From contig NC_079884.1 of NCBI RefSeq assembly GCF_029227915.1, forward strand, positions 12,090,001 through 12,154,000: 64,000 nt of DNA, written 5' to 3'. This DNA is from Hydractinia symbiolongicarpus (lineage: Eukaryota; Cnidaria; Hydrozoa; Anthoathecata; Hydractiniidae). The translations under genes were made by a program, and so were the position numbers. Positions 41,409 to 51,606 of the stretch are shown here, one piece after another (position 1 is the stretch's first letter; the number at the start of each line of letters is the position of its first letter). The notes below the pieces were generated by a model. The model was given only the letters and a program-made list of their open reading frames with translations, was not told the origin of the DNA and made no database searches.

Positions 41409-41453
41409 CACGTGACGTCACAATACAACCTGGGGACGAATTTGATGACGTCA
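41409..41453. promoter_or_regulatory. E-box plus two CRE palindromes
   Basis: CACGTGACGTCA at 41409-41420 combines an E-box with a full cAMP-response element (TGACGTCA), and a second TGACGTCA stands at 41446-41453. CREs bind CREB/ATF bZIP dimers in animals. Between them lies an AACCTGGGGACGAA remnant of the mini-element family. Whether it is functional is unknown. Confidence 0.3.
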
Positions 41454-44400
41454 TTCTGATTTTGTTGATACAATTGTTGTGTAGATGTTTTCATTCTGTT
41501 CAATGGTTGTCAGGAATGCAATAAATGAGGCTGACTCGAGTTGTAAAAGGTTAATTCGTGTCACATAGTGAGAGAAGAAGAACGAAACTTGCTCCAAGAC
41601 AAACAGGTCAGTAGGAAACATGAGATACATATCTCGTTTGCATTTCAATGAAAACATATCTCGTTTGCATGTCAATGAAAACTCGGTTGCATTTGAATGA
41701 AATACATTTCCTCCTCATGTGTGCTTGTTTATCTTCGAATTTCTTCTGTTTGGATCTTCTGCTTATTATTTGTAGAAAAGTAACTTTCTTATAAAAAACA
41801 TTAAATTTTACGATTTTGTTTTTGAAATTTTATACAAAATCTATGTTTAACCTTCAACATGTTTTTTTTGTGTAGACTCGTACACTTTTACATAGTTGTT
41901 TAGGCTAATCTCAAAAAAAAAGTTTGGGAGCGTGTTTTCTCCTTTAAGTTAAATTGTGATGGACGTAAAGATATGAGTCGACTTGCTTTCTAGAAACAAA
42001 TTTAGTTACGCTGTTTCAAAAGTTTAATAAAATTTTATACTTTCTTAAGTAATTTTTTTACCTTAAGAATTTTTTTTATCTCGTGTTACAGATCAAACAA
42101 GTTATATTTACAGAACTAATTGAGTTAAAAAAAACATCTGTATAAATTCCCAATGACGTAATCTCGTGCCCAGGCTCTTTAGGCTTGGCATTCCTAGGTA
42201 ATTTGGTCTAGATAAATTGCTATATTCCTCCTCGATCTTGAAAAGTTTTCAAAAACAATTTTTTCTGCCTATTACGTTTTTATTCGAGCCGGCAGCAGAA
42301 TTTCGCTTGAACAAACAGAAAGAAACGTAGCGATGTCGAAAATCAAATAGGTCTGGGACGAGGTTGCGAAATGGTATTAAAGCTCAGAGTTAACCTTTAT
42401 TCATGACCGTTTTTAACAACGAAACAGGAACTACACATTTGTCAATTTTATATTCCTTGTCAAATCATGGATAAGTTATATTCCTTCTTTTCTTTCTTTT
42501 TTGGTTTTTAAAAATCTCTCATTAAACTTTAAAACTTAAATGTAGAGAAGCGGTCATTTCTGCGCTTGTTTCCTATATTACTCCTCTAAGTTGAAAATAA
42601 TTGAATATTTTTTTTAAAAATGCCGATATTTTTCCAATCAGCAAATTGTACGTTTAAAATAACTTTTCCCACATCAAAAAAATAGCTTCTCAGTGAGAAA
42701 ACGTTAGTTTCGCTAGTAGTTTGAAAGAAAAATCGAAAAGATTTCGTGTTGGCTTCATCGTCCTAAATTTTGACTGTCCAGATAAGCGGTAGTGTTACCA
42801 CTGTTAGGTAATTTTTGGTTTATTTATTTATTCATTCATTTGTGTCTTGTGTCTTTATAGAATTCATTTTAGGAACAGTGAGTTTCTGGTGAAATTTATA
42901 TGAACTTATTGTGCCCAATTTTGGCTCGTTTTTAAAAACCTAAATTCAGAGTTTTAGACTGACGGTGCATCCATAAGTAAAAGCTTAAGAAAATCTTAAA
43001 AAAAGGAAAGAAAAAATAAATAAATATATCTGAATTATTGCCTAGTAGATTAATTTTTGCAAATTTTTTATTTATATTTGCTAAAATTTGTCTGCGTGAA
43101 TTAATTAAAAAAGGAAATATGAAAGTACTGTGAATGGCTTTTTTAAATACATATCGAGAGGTTTTTTTCCAAAAATCTTCAAAATAGTCTGTATTCGCAA
43201 AAAAACTTCGAATGACTGTAAACTGGTATTCGCTAAAAGCATGTTTTTAAAGTTGCGAAAAGCTAATCAACTTAAAGCCACAAATAGTGGGAAGGCAGAA
43301 CTATTCTACGAGTCCTCTAAAATAACAGTTTGTTATAGTTGTAAACACGGCTTAATGATATCGACGTCTAACTCATGATTTTTATTTCTTCCTGCTTTCG
43401 TTGCTGCTAATCTGAACTTCCCACGTGAAATGTTTCATCCTCGTCCTCAAGATAACGGAGCGGCCGCTAACAAATTAATCAAAAAGGCAAAATGCCCTGG
43501 GACCGTTATTGAAACTGCTTACTAGTGGCTCTTCGCTTTAAGGAAATTTTTTGTTTCACCCTAGTTATGTCCTCCTCACAGCTTCTTTTTCACTTTTTGT
43601 TGCTGGCGCGAAAGAAGTAACCACAAACGTAGAAAAAAACCCTGGGAACTAGATTGTTAACTCTAAGAAATAGACAACATTTGATAAGCAGAAAGAGTCA
43701 TAACTCGCACTTTCTATAGTAATTCCGTGATTGCGTCTATAACCTTTCCAATCATTGTTTAATCAAATTAAATGTTATTTTATAATTAATTTTATATAAG
43801 GCTTTTGTGACCGGGATATTTAATGTCATCCTCATCCAGCTTGAAACATAATTATTCCATAAAAAGAATTGTTTTCTCCACAACGTGACGCAGAAACTTG
43901 GACCAATACTCTACATCATCTATTCAATTTCAAAATATACATTTTTTTGGATAGGATCCTCTGATTAAAAAATGGCGCCATGTTTTTACAATGCAAAATT
44001 CTCATACAAACCATACAAACAGTTAATACATACACGTAATACGAAATAGTTCTCTATAGGTATAATTAAAGATTTGGTGTAAAAAGACAAGTTTTGTCAG
44101 ATACTAATAAAGTATGATATTTATTCAATTTATTATTTATGTTTATAAAGCGTTGTGTATATATTAAATGATTCTTTTCTTTTTTCTTTTATTATCTGTT
44201 ATCTACTTATCTGAAGAAAAATTATTTCTTCGCTTTGACGGGAGGGGGTTAAGGGATTGTGGGAGGGATGGCAGTTGGTATGAGCGGAACCTCTGCTTCG
44301 TAATTCGTTTTACTTTAAAAGCTAACTTTAAAAAAGCTTGTTTGTTTTTAATTTCAATTTCACAAATTCTCAACATACTGAAATATTATTTTTTTCTTAT

Positions 44401-44603
44401 TTTTAACTGGGTAATACCCCGACAGCTTCATAGAATATAGTTGAAGAATATCTTATGGGAAAACAGACAGAATAAATCCAGTATCCAAGATAAACAAAAA
44501 TACTCTTTGCAAACAAAATAACAGTTACGCAAAAGAATTTCGACAATCCCTCACTTCAATAACCCTCTCAGGTTTTCTTCTTATTTAAGGTTTGGGGCAG
44601 GAC

Positions 44604-44634
44604 TTAAATGACCTCTTGCCAAGAGGTCATTTAA
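44604..44634. repeat. Perfect palindrome with AGGTCA half-sites
   Basis: Arms TTAAATGACCTCTT (44604-44617) and its exact complement (44621-44634) around GCC. It contains TGACCT and AGGTCA nuclear-receptor half-sites as an everted repeat with a 9-nt spacer. Confidence 0.6.
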
Positions 44635-45921
44635 CAATTAAGTCTAACAAAATTGTCCTTCATGGGTGAATTGATAAAAAAAATAATATATTAGAACGAT
44701 AAAATATCTGCCAACAATAAACGAACTTTTTTTTCTTTTATTTGAACTAAAAGTTTGATTGTTTTTATTTTGTTTTCGATTTTCCACGCTGTAAACACTG
44801 CAAAGTTTAACAGACCCTGGGAGCTAGATTCGACGATGAAAAAATAAAACACAAAAATGGAAGTAACGAAGATAATAGAGTTTTAAAAATAGTAGCTTCA
44901 ATTTGTTTTGTAGATATAAAGCCATAATAAAAATTTCACTCCGCCTCCTAGGTCAGACAGTCGAAAGAAAGTTTTTTGTTAAACTCCACTACTGTTACTT
45001 TAGTAAACAAATCCATAAGTGAATAACAAAACATGAAAACCGAAAGGTGTGTTTATCATTAAAAACTGATCAACAATTAAAAAATTTGATATAATTTGAT
45101 ATGATGCGGGTAACCCATACTTGCCACGCTATTTTTATCCATAGGGATTTGTCAGTTTTTTATTTATCAAGCATGTTTTTATTGTTTCTTTTCAGACTGT
45201 TATACGTTATGAAATCTATCGCGAAAAAGGATTTTAGTGGCCTTGTATTTTAACATGATCTTTAATGTTTTTCTTTTACCCCTCTTTTTATAAATATACT
45301 TTTTTACATGCGGGAAGAAAGAGAAAGAACTAAATTCATTCTCAGGAATAGAGAAGAAGTTCAAGCCTCATTTTTGTAACTCTAATTAGGAAGTAAAGAC
45401 CAAATAAAAGTATTTATTTAAAGCTGGTTTTGGGCTATGTATGAAACTGGTTTATTTTGATAGAAGAATCTTTTACGCTGTTTTTCCACATAAGTTAGAG
45501 AGAATTTTACACTGTCATGGCATGGAATTAGAAAATTAAAAATTAATGTTTTCTTCGTCTAAAAGCGCCTGTGCTGTGATGAAAGGACCTTACTTTTTAT
45601 ACACACATTCGGTAAAAAGGCCAAGAAACAAAAAAATGTAACCACCTCATCATTAAGCCTACTTTGTCGGTCTCTTTTATAATATTAAAAATTTAAATTT
45701 AATGTTTCTTACAAACCTCACGTTTTGTTGAAAGTGTGTATTCCTCCAGCTTGAAGTTTTTTACGCAGTGACACTTCAAATTGAGAGCGTATTTTACAGA
45801 ACAGCTGCTTCGTGTGGTAGAGACCATTAAAGGGGAGAAAAGTTTTTATTTCGAGGACAATAAAAAGTGCAAAGGAAAAAAAAATTAACATTCAGTTAAT
45901 AGTTAATTGCAAAAAATTTCA

Positions 45922-46011
45922 CAACCTCGTTCATAGAGGATTTCGGCTTTTTGATGTTTTAATGGTCTGTGATAACGACTCAGGGGCATGGAGATCTTGG
46001 GAACGAGGTTG
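45922..46011. mobile_element. CAACCTCG-family mini-element, diverged copy
   Basis: Left end CAACCTCGTTCATAGAGGAT, right end TCTTGGGAACGAGGTTG; 90 bp, imperfect inverted repeats. Flanking 9-mers match at only 6 of 9 positions, so an older insertion. Non-coding. Confidence 0.6.
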
Positions 46012-46838
46012 AAAACATTATTCTTTTTAGATAAGATTTTTTTTGTTCTAACTTAACAGGATTCGAAACATCTTCAAACAGAATAAAAAAGTAACAAGAA
46101 AGATACAAAGCTTAATGTCCCACGTATCGTGAGAAATATATTTCACACAATTTTCATCTTCTAGAAAAAAGAAATTATAGAATAAAAGCGTCAAAAAAAA
46201 ATCTAATTTATTCTCCAATTGTTCTAAAAAACTTTTTCTAAAAAATAAAGCATGTGGCAAATTACAATAATAAGGAGCATCCCTTAAAACTAAAAATTAT
46301 GAAACTTACAACAAAGAGAAAAAACGGACTAGAAAAATAATAAAAAGAACTGGGATATACTTGATAAAAGTAATTGTATATATTAATATCATATAAGCTG
46401 TTAATTTAATTATTCAATATAAATTTATATGAGCCATATGTCATGATATTATCGATATAACGGTACAACAGTACCTTATGTTAGAAATAAGTGGCACATA
46501 CTTTTATCTGTCAGCTTCTCAATCGGTATGATTATGTAAAACACTCACGTATAAAAACAACAAACATGTTTGGAATTTTAAGAGGTTCTTTAACGTATCT
46601 ATTCAAAAATTGTCATAGAATGTTTAACAGACGTGAAGGCTTTGTTATTCTTCAAAACACTTTTTAAAACCACTTTCTAAATGACTAAAATCGTACCCAT
46701 TGTGTTACAACTAATACTTGTGTGATTTTAAGTAGGGGTCCTGGGAACTAAGTATCAATGCAGTGAAACAGATAAAACGTAGGCCTTTAATTTATTTGTT
46801 ATTGTGTTTTTTAGATACCGTTAAAAACGCTTTGAAGA

Positions 46839-48179
46839 ATGGAGAACTTTACTGAAAATTTTCAAGAATTTTGTTGTGTTTACAAAGTTATCAATCGTCT
46901 GTCGGAAAACTATGACGCTACCGAATTAAATCAATCTACCGGTATCTGCTTCAACGAAAATGGGTTCGATTATTTCCCGAAAGTTATACGATATATTAAA
47001 ATGGATGCTTCTAAGTACAGGTTGGAAGATTGTGACATAGTCGAAACATGTGATGAAGGAGTGGAGCCAGTAAACGTTGTGTATATAGTGTTTTGGGTAT
47101 TACTGCTTCTACTGATCGTGGGAAGTAACTTACTAGTGATAATTACAGTGAAGAAAGTTCTTTATTTGAAACAGAACACAACGAATTTTTTCATAACTTC
47201 GCTGGCTGTTAGTGATCTCCTTGCTGGCGTGTTTATCATTCCAATAAAAATCCACTTTGCTTACCACAACCTACATTTTTGTGCGGATCAAACGATATGC
47301 AGCATGTATGCAACCACGGATACAATATTCTTCTCGATATCCATTACCAATATATTCGTCATAACCATCGACCGATACGTAGCCTTGACAAAAACGTATA
47401 AATATCCCACCTTGATGACGTCACATCGTTGTAAACTCTTGATTGCAATGGTTTGGATATACGGGTTCGCGTGGGGCCTTCTGAGTAATCTAAAATGGGA
47501 CGATATCTCAAAGCGGTCCAGTCATATATTTGATTATCAGTGCATGTCTAATCAAAATTTTTTTTATATTTTACTTATTTTTTCTCTTGTATTTTACATC
47601 CCAGTAGCCATTATGGGAGTACTTTACTTTCGAATTTTTACCATCGCTCGATATCACGCGCGTAGCATATCGAGAAACAATGGTAGCTTGGTGAGTAATA
47701 ATAACGATGAAAACGATGGACATAGCACAACTTCTTCGCTTGAAGTTTCAAGATGGTCGCCTGAAGTTGGTCGTCTTTCCCATTCTGGTCATTCAACAAA
47801 AATTCACGATCGGTTGCAACTGAGAAGCGCGTCCAAGTCACATCAAGTCATACAGTATAGGCGCTTGTTATTTAAAGCTGTGAAAACTATAGCAACAGTG
47901 TACGGAACATTCATTCTATGTTGGTTCCCTGTTAGTATTCTTTCTCTGATATTGTCGAGTTGTATCGAGTGTTTCTCTAACATTAACAAACGGTCGACTA
48001 TTGTTTTTGTGGACATACTTCCTATCTTAAACTGCGCTTTGAACCCATTTATCTATGTCATCATAAACAAACAGTACAGAAAAGCTTTCAGCGAAATGCT
48101 ACAACACTTCTTTATTTACAAAGTCAAGTCACCAAAGACGGAGAGCGCCGTCACTATGCCGACAATTACCCATTTGTAA
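46839..48179 (+). CDS. Class A (rhodopsin-family) GPCR, intronless, 446 aa; keeps Asp3.32
   Basis: Seven-transmembrane receptor at the plasma membrane; ligand unknown. The N-terminus (1-75) has NxS/T sites (Asn3, Asn31) and five cysteines (12, 13, 37, 65, 71) shared with the next gene. TM1 about 79-103; TM2 with SLAVSD (Asp126 = 2.50); TM3 Cys154 (3.25), Asp161 (3.32), DRY 178-180; TM4 Trp206; second loop Cys235; TM5 Pro255; TM6 CWFP 361-364; TM7 NPFIY 402-406. Intracellular loop 3 is about 75 residues, Ser/Asn-rich. Asp3.32 suggests an amine-type pocket, but Tyr7.43, Phe6.51/6.52 and TM5 serines are absent, so aminergic identity is not claimed. A TTTTTTAG acceptor 24 bp before the ATG implies an upstream untranslated exon. 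Confidence 0.9.
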   Translation: MENFTENFQEFCCVYKVINRLSENYDATELNQSTGICFNENGFDYFPKVIRYIKMDASKYRLEDCDIVETCDEGVEPVNVVYIVFWVLLLLLIVGSNLLVIITVKKVLYLKQNTTNFFITSLAVSDLLAGVFIIPIKIHFAYHNLHFCADQTICSMYATTDTIFFSISITNIFVITIDRYVALTKTYKYPTLMTSHRCKLLIAMVWIYGFAWGLLSNLKWDDISKRSSHIFDYQCMSNQNFFYILLIFSLVFYIPVAIMGVLYFRIFTIARYHARSISRNNGSLVSNNNDENDGHSTTSSLEVSRWSPEVGRLSHSGHSTKIHDRLQLRSASKSHQVIQYRRLLFKAVKTIATVYGTFILCWFPVSILSLILSSCIECFSNINKRSTIVFVDILPILNCALNPFIYVIINKQYRKAFSEMLQHFFIYKVKSPKTESAVTMPTITHL

Positions 48180-48886
48180 ACAGAATTAAAAATGCACTGA
48201 TTCATCGAATTACCGCAGAGATGATATAATTTCATTGCAAGGACAAAGTGTTCAAAATAAGCAAACAAACAAAAACAAACAAACAGGGGATGCCCTTTTT
48301 TGAGAATATAGTAAATTATATACGATTATATTAGCCTTAATCGCTGTATTTGCATCAAGGCTGTAATTTGGCGCAAAAATTGTGGGTTAAAAAGCGCCGT
48401 TTTTTGTTAAAAAACATTTAAAAAAATTAAAAAAAAATTAGCAAGTGGTTTCAACATGGTAAACCTGTCAATATAAAAAGAGTTTTGTTGTGGTTATTTG
48501 GCTGATTTTCCATTTGTTTTAACGAAATTGGATTACCTTATTATATATAATAATTTATAATTATAACTTACCAAGCTTGTTTTGTAAGCTTCTAAGGTTA
48601 AACACAATTTAGTTGTATATATACAACCTTTTAAAATCTGAAGCTTATTTTTTATTTTTAAATGTAACAAAAGTTTAAATTATTTAAATTTTTACGTTCT
48701 ACGATTTATTATTTTATTTTACTTTACTATTTATATTTATAATTCGATAATATATATTTAACACATACTAGCCTCGTTTCCATGATAGCTACAATACTAC
48801 GCGAGGAGCCTTCAACATATGTGAGAGATACACAATGTGTTCCAGCCTGCTAGTTAATACATAGTCAACACTTACCTTTCTGTGGT

Positions 48887-48965
48887 AACCTCACTCCCAG
48901 GAATTATTTAGTTCGGACGAACTTTAACAAGGTTTCGCCCAAACATGAGCACTGGGACGAAGTTG
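48887..48965. mobile_element. CAACCTCG-family mini-element, eroded copy between the GPCRs
   Basis: Left TAACCTCACTCCCAGG and right CTGGGACGAAGTTG are inverted and 79 bp apart in total, the length of the best copies. It lies about 200 bp before the second GPCR start. Target duplication not evident. Confidence 0.5.
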
Positions 48966-49174
48966 CTGCCTGTGTGTATGTTTGTATAGTTTGCAAATCA
49001 AAGAATGTCGCGTTGCAACGACTTAATAAATACTGGCTATGTTTCGAAGTAAACGTACAGACAAATGTCTGTTATCATCTTCTTATTTTTCTAGTTAAAA
49101 GTTGTGTCATATGCCAAATATATATAGATGTAGCTATATCTGGTTTTATTTTTAGATACAGTAAAACTATTAAA

Positions 49175-50638
49175 ATGACGAATTTGACTTTTACGAAAAT
49201 GTTCGATAATTTTTGCTGTGTTAACTACGCGATGAAGACATTTGATATGACGAAGGCGAAAAACATCTCAGATATTGTGTCACCAACAAGTCATTGTTTT
49301 GAAGGGCTTCACCTCACAGAAGAAGAAATGTTCATCCATATTATCCACTTTTTTCGGAATAAATCATTTCCCTTCAAAGAAGAGGACTGTTTCGAGGATC
49401 CGTGCGAACAACCGATGACGTCATCAAGCATAGTATACTTTGCATTCTGGGTAATTGTTATGTTTATAACAGTCACTAGTAATTTGCTCGTCATAATAGC
49501 GGTTCAAAAGACACCTGCACTAAAACAAAATATAACCAACTGGTTTATATCTTCTCTCGCTTTGAGTGACTTGTTAGTTGGGGCATTTCTTATCCCCATA
49601 AAAATTCACGTAGCGTACCACAACTTGTACTTCTGCGCAGGACAGAAGGTGTGTTTGTTTCACATGAACACGATAAACGCTTTCTTCGCTGCATCGATCA
49701 CAAATCTCTTCTTCGTAACGGTGGATCGATATATAGCATTACGGCATCCGTACAAATACCCAAGCTTGATGACGTCACGTCGCAGCAAAATTCTGATCGT
49801 CGTTATTTGGATGTATGGAATAGCTTGGGGCTTAGCAACCAATGTCAACTGGGATGATTTCAACCTATCACCGGTTCACATTCAAGCGTATCAATGCTTA
49901 ATGAACCATAACTACTCCTATATATTTTCCGTCTACGCATTTGTTTTTTATATCCCTGTTGGAATTATGGGAGTTTTATATTACCAAATTTTTTCCATCG
50001 CTCGTTTCCACGCTCGGAGCATATCCGAAACAGTTTATTGCGACAATAATTCCGTTACTTTAAGCAACAAGTACTGTAATGAAGAACATAACAACAACAT
50101 CATGTTAAATAAAATTAACAACAATAATAACAACAACAACAACAACAACAACATTAACAATAACAACATAAATAATGACGACGAAATTTTTACCAGTATT
50201 TCCATCGTAAGCAGCACATTAAATAAACAAGGGGGAAATGTATCACGTGACACTTGGTCAGTAGATACAGACATTTACGTTGACAAATACAGCACGACGG
50301 CAACAAAAAGTCCGGTAGGTCGTCGAAGCTCTTCAAAGACTTCACAAGTCGTACAATATCGAAAAATGGTTTTTAAAGCCGTCAAAACAATTGCAACGGT
50401 CTTTGGAACATTTGTTGCTTGTTGGTTGCCAGTAACAACACTTTCCATAATGGCAGCAGTATGTGATGAAGGTTGCTTCAGTGAGAACAGCATGTGGGCA
50501 ATCATTTTTTTTGTTGACGTTCTACCTATTGTTAATTCGACGCTCAATCCGTTTATCTACGCCGTTATGAATAAACAGTACAGAAACGCTTTCAAAGATT
50601 TGTTAACTTGTTCCAGAAGAAAATACTCGCTGAATTAA
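49175..50638 (+). CDS. Class A GPCR paralogue, intronless, 487 aa; lacks Asp3.32, poly-Asn loop
   Basis: Tandem duplicate of the preceding receptor. It shares the FCCV start, the five-cysteine N-terminus (14, 15, 41, 72, 77) and most transmembrane sequence. TM2 LALSD (Asp132); TM3 Cys160, then CLFHMNTINAFF, giving Ile167 at 3.32 instead of Asp; DRY 184-186; Trp212 in TM4; Pro261 in TM5; CWLP 416-419; NPFIY 458-462. Intracellular loop 3 is about 115 residues with a near-continuous asparagine tract at 315-334. The frame is open for 67 codons further upstream, but I start at 49175. That ATG aligns with the paralogue's start, and a TTTTTAG acceptor plus ATACAGTAAAA at 49148-49165 aligns with the paralogue's 5' UTR. 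Candidate poly(A) signals are at 50953 and 51238. Confidence 0.9.
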   Translation: MTNLTFTKMFDNFCCVNYAMKTFDMTKAKNISDIVSPTSHCFEGLHLTEEEMFIHIIHFFRNKSFPFKEEDCFEDPCEQPMTSSSIVYFAFWVIVMFITVTSNLLVIIAVQKTPALKQNITNWFISSLALSDLLVGAFLIPIKIHVAYHNLYFCAGQKVCLFHMNTINAFFAASITNLFFVTVDRYIALRHPYKYPSLMTSRRSKILIVVIWMYGIAWGLATNVNWDDFNLSPVHIQAYQCLMNHNYSYIFSVYAFVFYIPVGIMGVLYYQIFSIARFHARSISETVYCDNNSVTLSNKYCNEEHNNNIMLNKINNNNNNNNNNNNINNNNINNDDEIFTSISIVSSTLNKQGGNVSRDTWSVDTDIYVDKYSTTATKSPVGRRSSSKTSQVVQYRKMVFKAVKTIATVFGTFVACWLPVTTLSIMAAVCDEGCFSENSMWAIIFFVDVLPIVNSTLNPFIYAVMNKQYRNAFKDLLTCSRRKYSLN

Positions 50639-51413
50639 AAAAAAAATCAATTATGCTTTGAATCGCTTATGACAAAAATAACAAACACTCAACCCGCGAG
50701 GACTTTGATTCAAAACATTTCTGCTTTAAAATTATGTTAAAATTTCAATATTTACAAATTGTAAATAAGGTAGTTTTTGAATATTTTTTACGTTATAGAA
50801 AATAGTTTTATTTTTAGTGGATTTACTAGTTTTTTCTACAATTTCTTTAGTCATCATTTTTTAAATTTATAACTTGTCATGTTACATTGTTGACAACTCA
50901 ACGCATGAATGGATATCGTTCAGCTTTTTGCTAATCTTGTGATCCTTAAGGAAATAAATTATTGCTGAGACTAAATTTCTGGATGTTGCACATTCTGCAA
51001 AATTAAATTTCCTGCTAAAATAAAGTATTTGTTAAATTAAATTTTTGCAAAATTCTACAAAGGGGGCTACCGCACATTAAATAGCCCCAAAATTTGTTCC
51101 ATTAAATTGTAGTCATTTTAGAAAACATTTATAATTTTTTTTAAATATTTCTTACAAAAATTTATATGTTTGTATATATATATTGTATAAAAAGGAAAGA
51201 AAATTGTATATAATTTCGTATTTCAATTTTGGAATCAAATAAATATACTACATAGTTAAAAACTTTTTTCCTTCTTCAAAACTTTTGGTAACTAAAGTTA
51301 GGGAATTGGGGATTTGTTACACAAGACAATCTAACTTTCTACAGTCCAAATATTGATTTAAAAGAATACTATCCACCCCCACCCCCATTTTAATAACACC
51401 ACTTCATCTAACT

Positions 51414-51505
51414 CAACCTCGGAACCAGGGCCTGTAGCGTTTTATGATACAAGGATACGTACGCGTTTCATCCTCATAAAAAAAACAGGCCCGGGATCGA
51501 GGTTG
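51414..51505. mobile_element. CAACCTCG-family mini-element with 9-bp flanking repeat
   Basis: 92 bp. Ends CAACCTCGGAACCAGGGCCTG and the inverse ACAGGCCCGGGATCGAGGTTG. Flanks CATCTAACT (51405-51413) and CATTTAACT (51506-51514) match at 8 of 9 positions. Non-coding. Confidence 0.75.
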
Positions 51506-51540
51506 CATTTAACTAGGTTATAAAATGTATAGTATCTGCA

Positions 51541-51606
51541 CAACCTCTTCCCCAGCATGAAGCAGTCGGCATGCATAGGCGTTGAAGAACCCTGGAAACG
51601 ACGTTG
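51541..51606. mobile_element. CAACCTCG-family mini-element, degenerate
   Basis: Left CAACCTCTTCCCCAGC, right ACCCTGGAAACGACGTTG; 66 bp; starts 36 bp after the previous copy ends. No clear target duplication. Confidence 0.55.

Larger units (their letters stand above)
32425..46838. other. 14 kb region without a supported gene
   Basis: Between EXOSC2 and the GPCR pair. Open frames here are short, low-complexity or match nothing I recognise. Contents listed separately: Helitron-like termini at 33590, a tRNA-like fragment at 37660, a TATA-box site at 38785, palindromes at 38950 and 44604, two CRE palindromes at 41413, and mini-element copies. Loose fragments of the CAACCTCG family (CCTGGGGACGAGG-like) also occur near 40203, 40345, 41430, 42172, 42353, 43490, 43640 and 44815. 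Confidence 0.5.

Noticed and set aside
48974-49174. 67 upstream codons in frame with the second GPCR
   Set aside because: No similarity to the paralogue N-terminus, crosses the conserved acceptor at 49148-49154, so treated as untranslated or intronic sequence.
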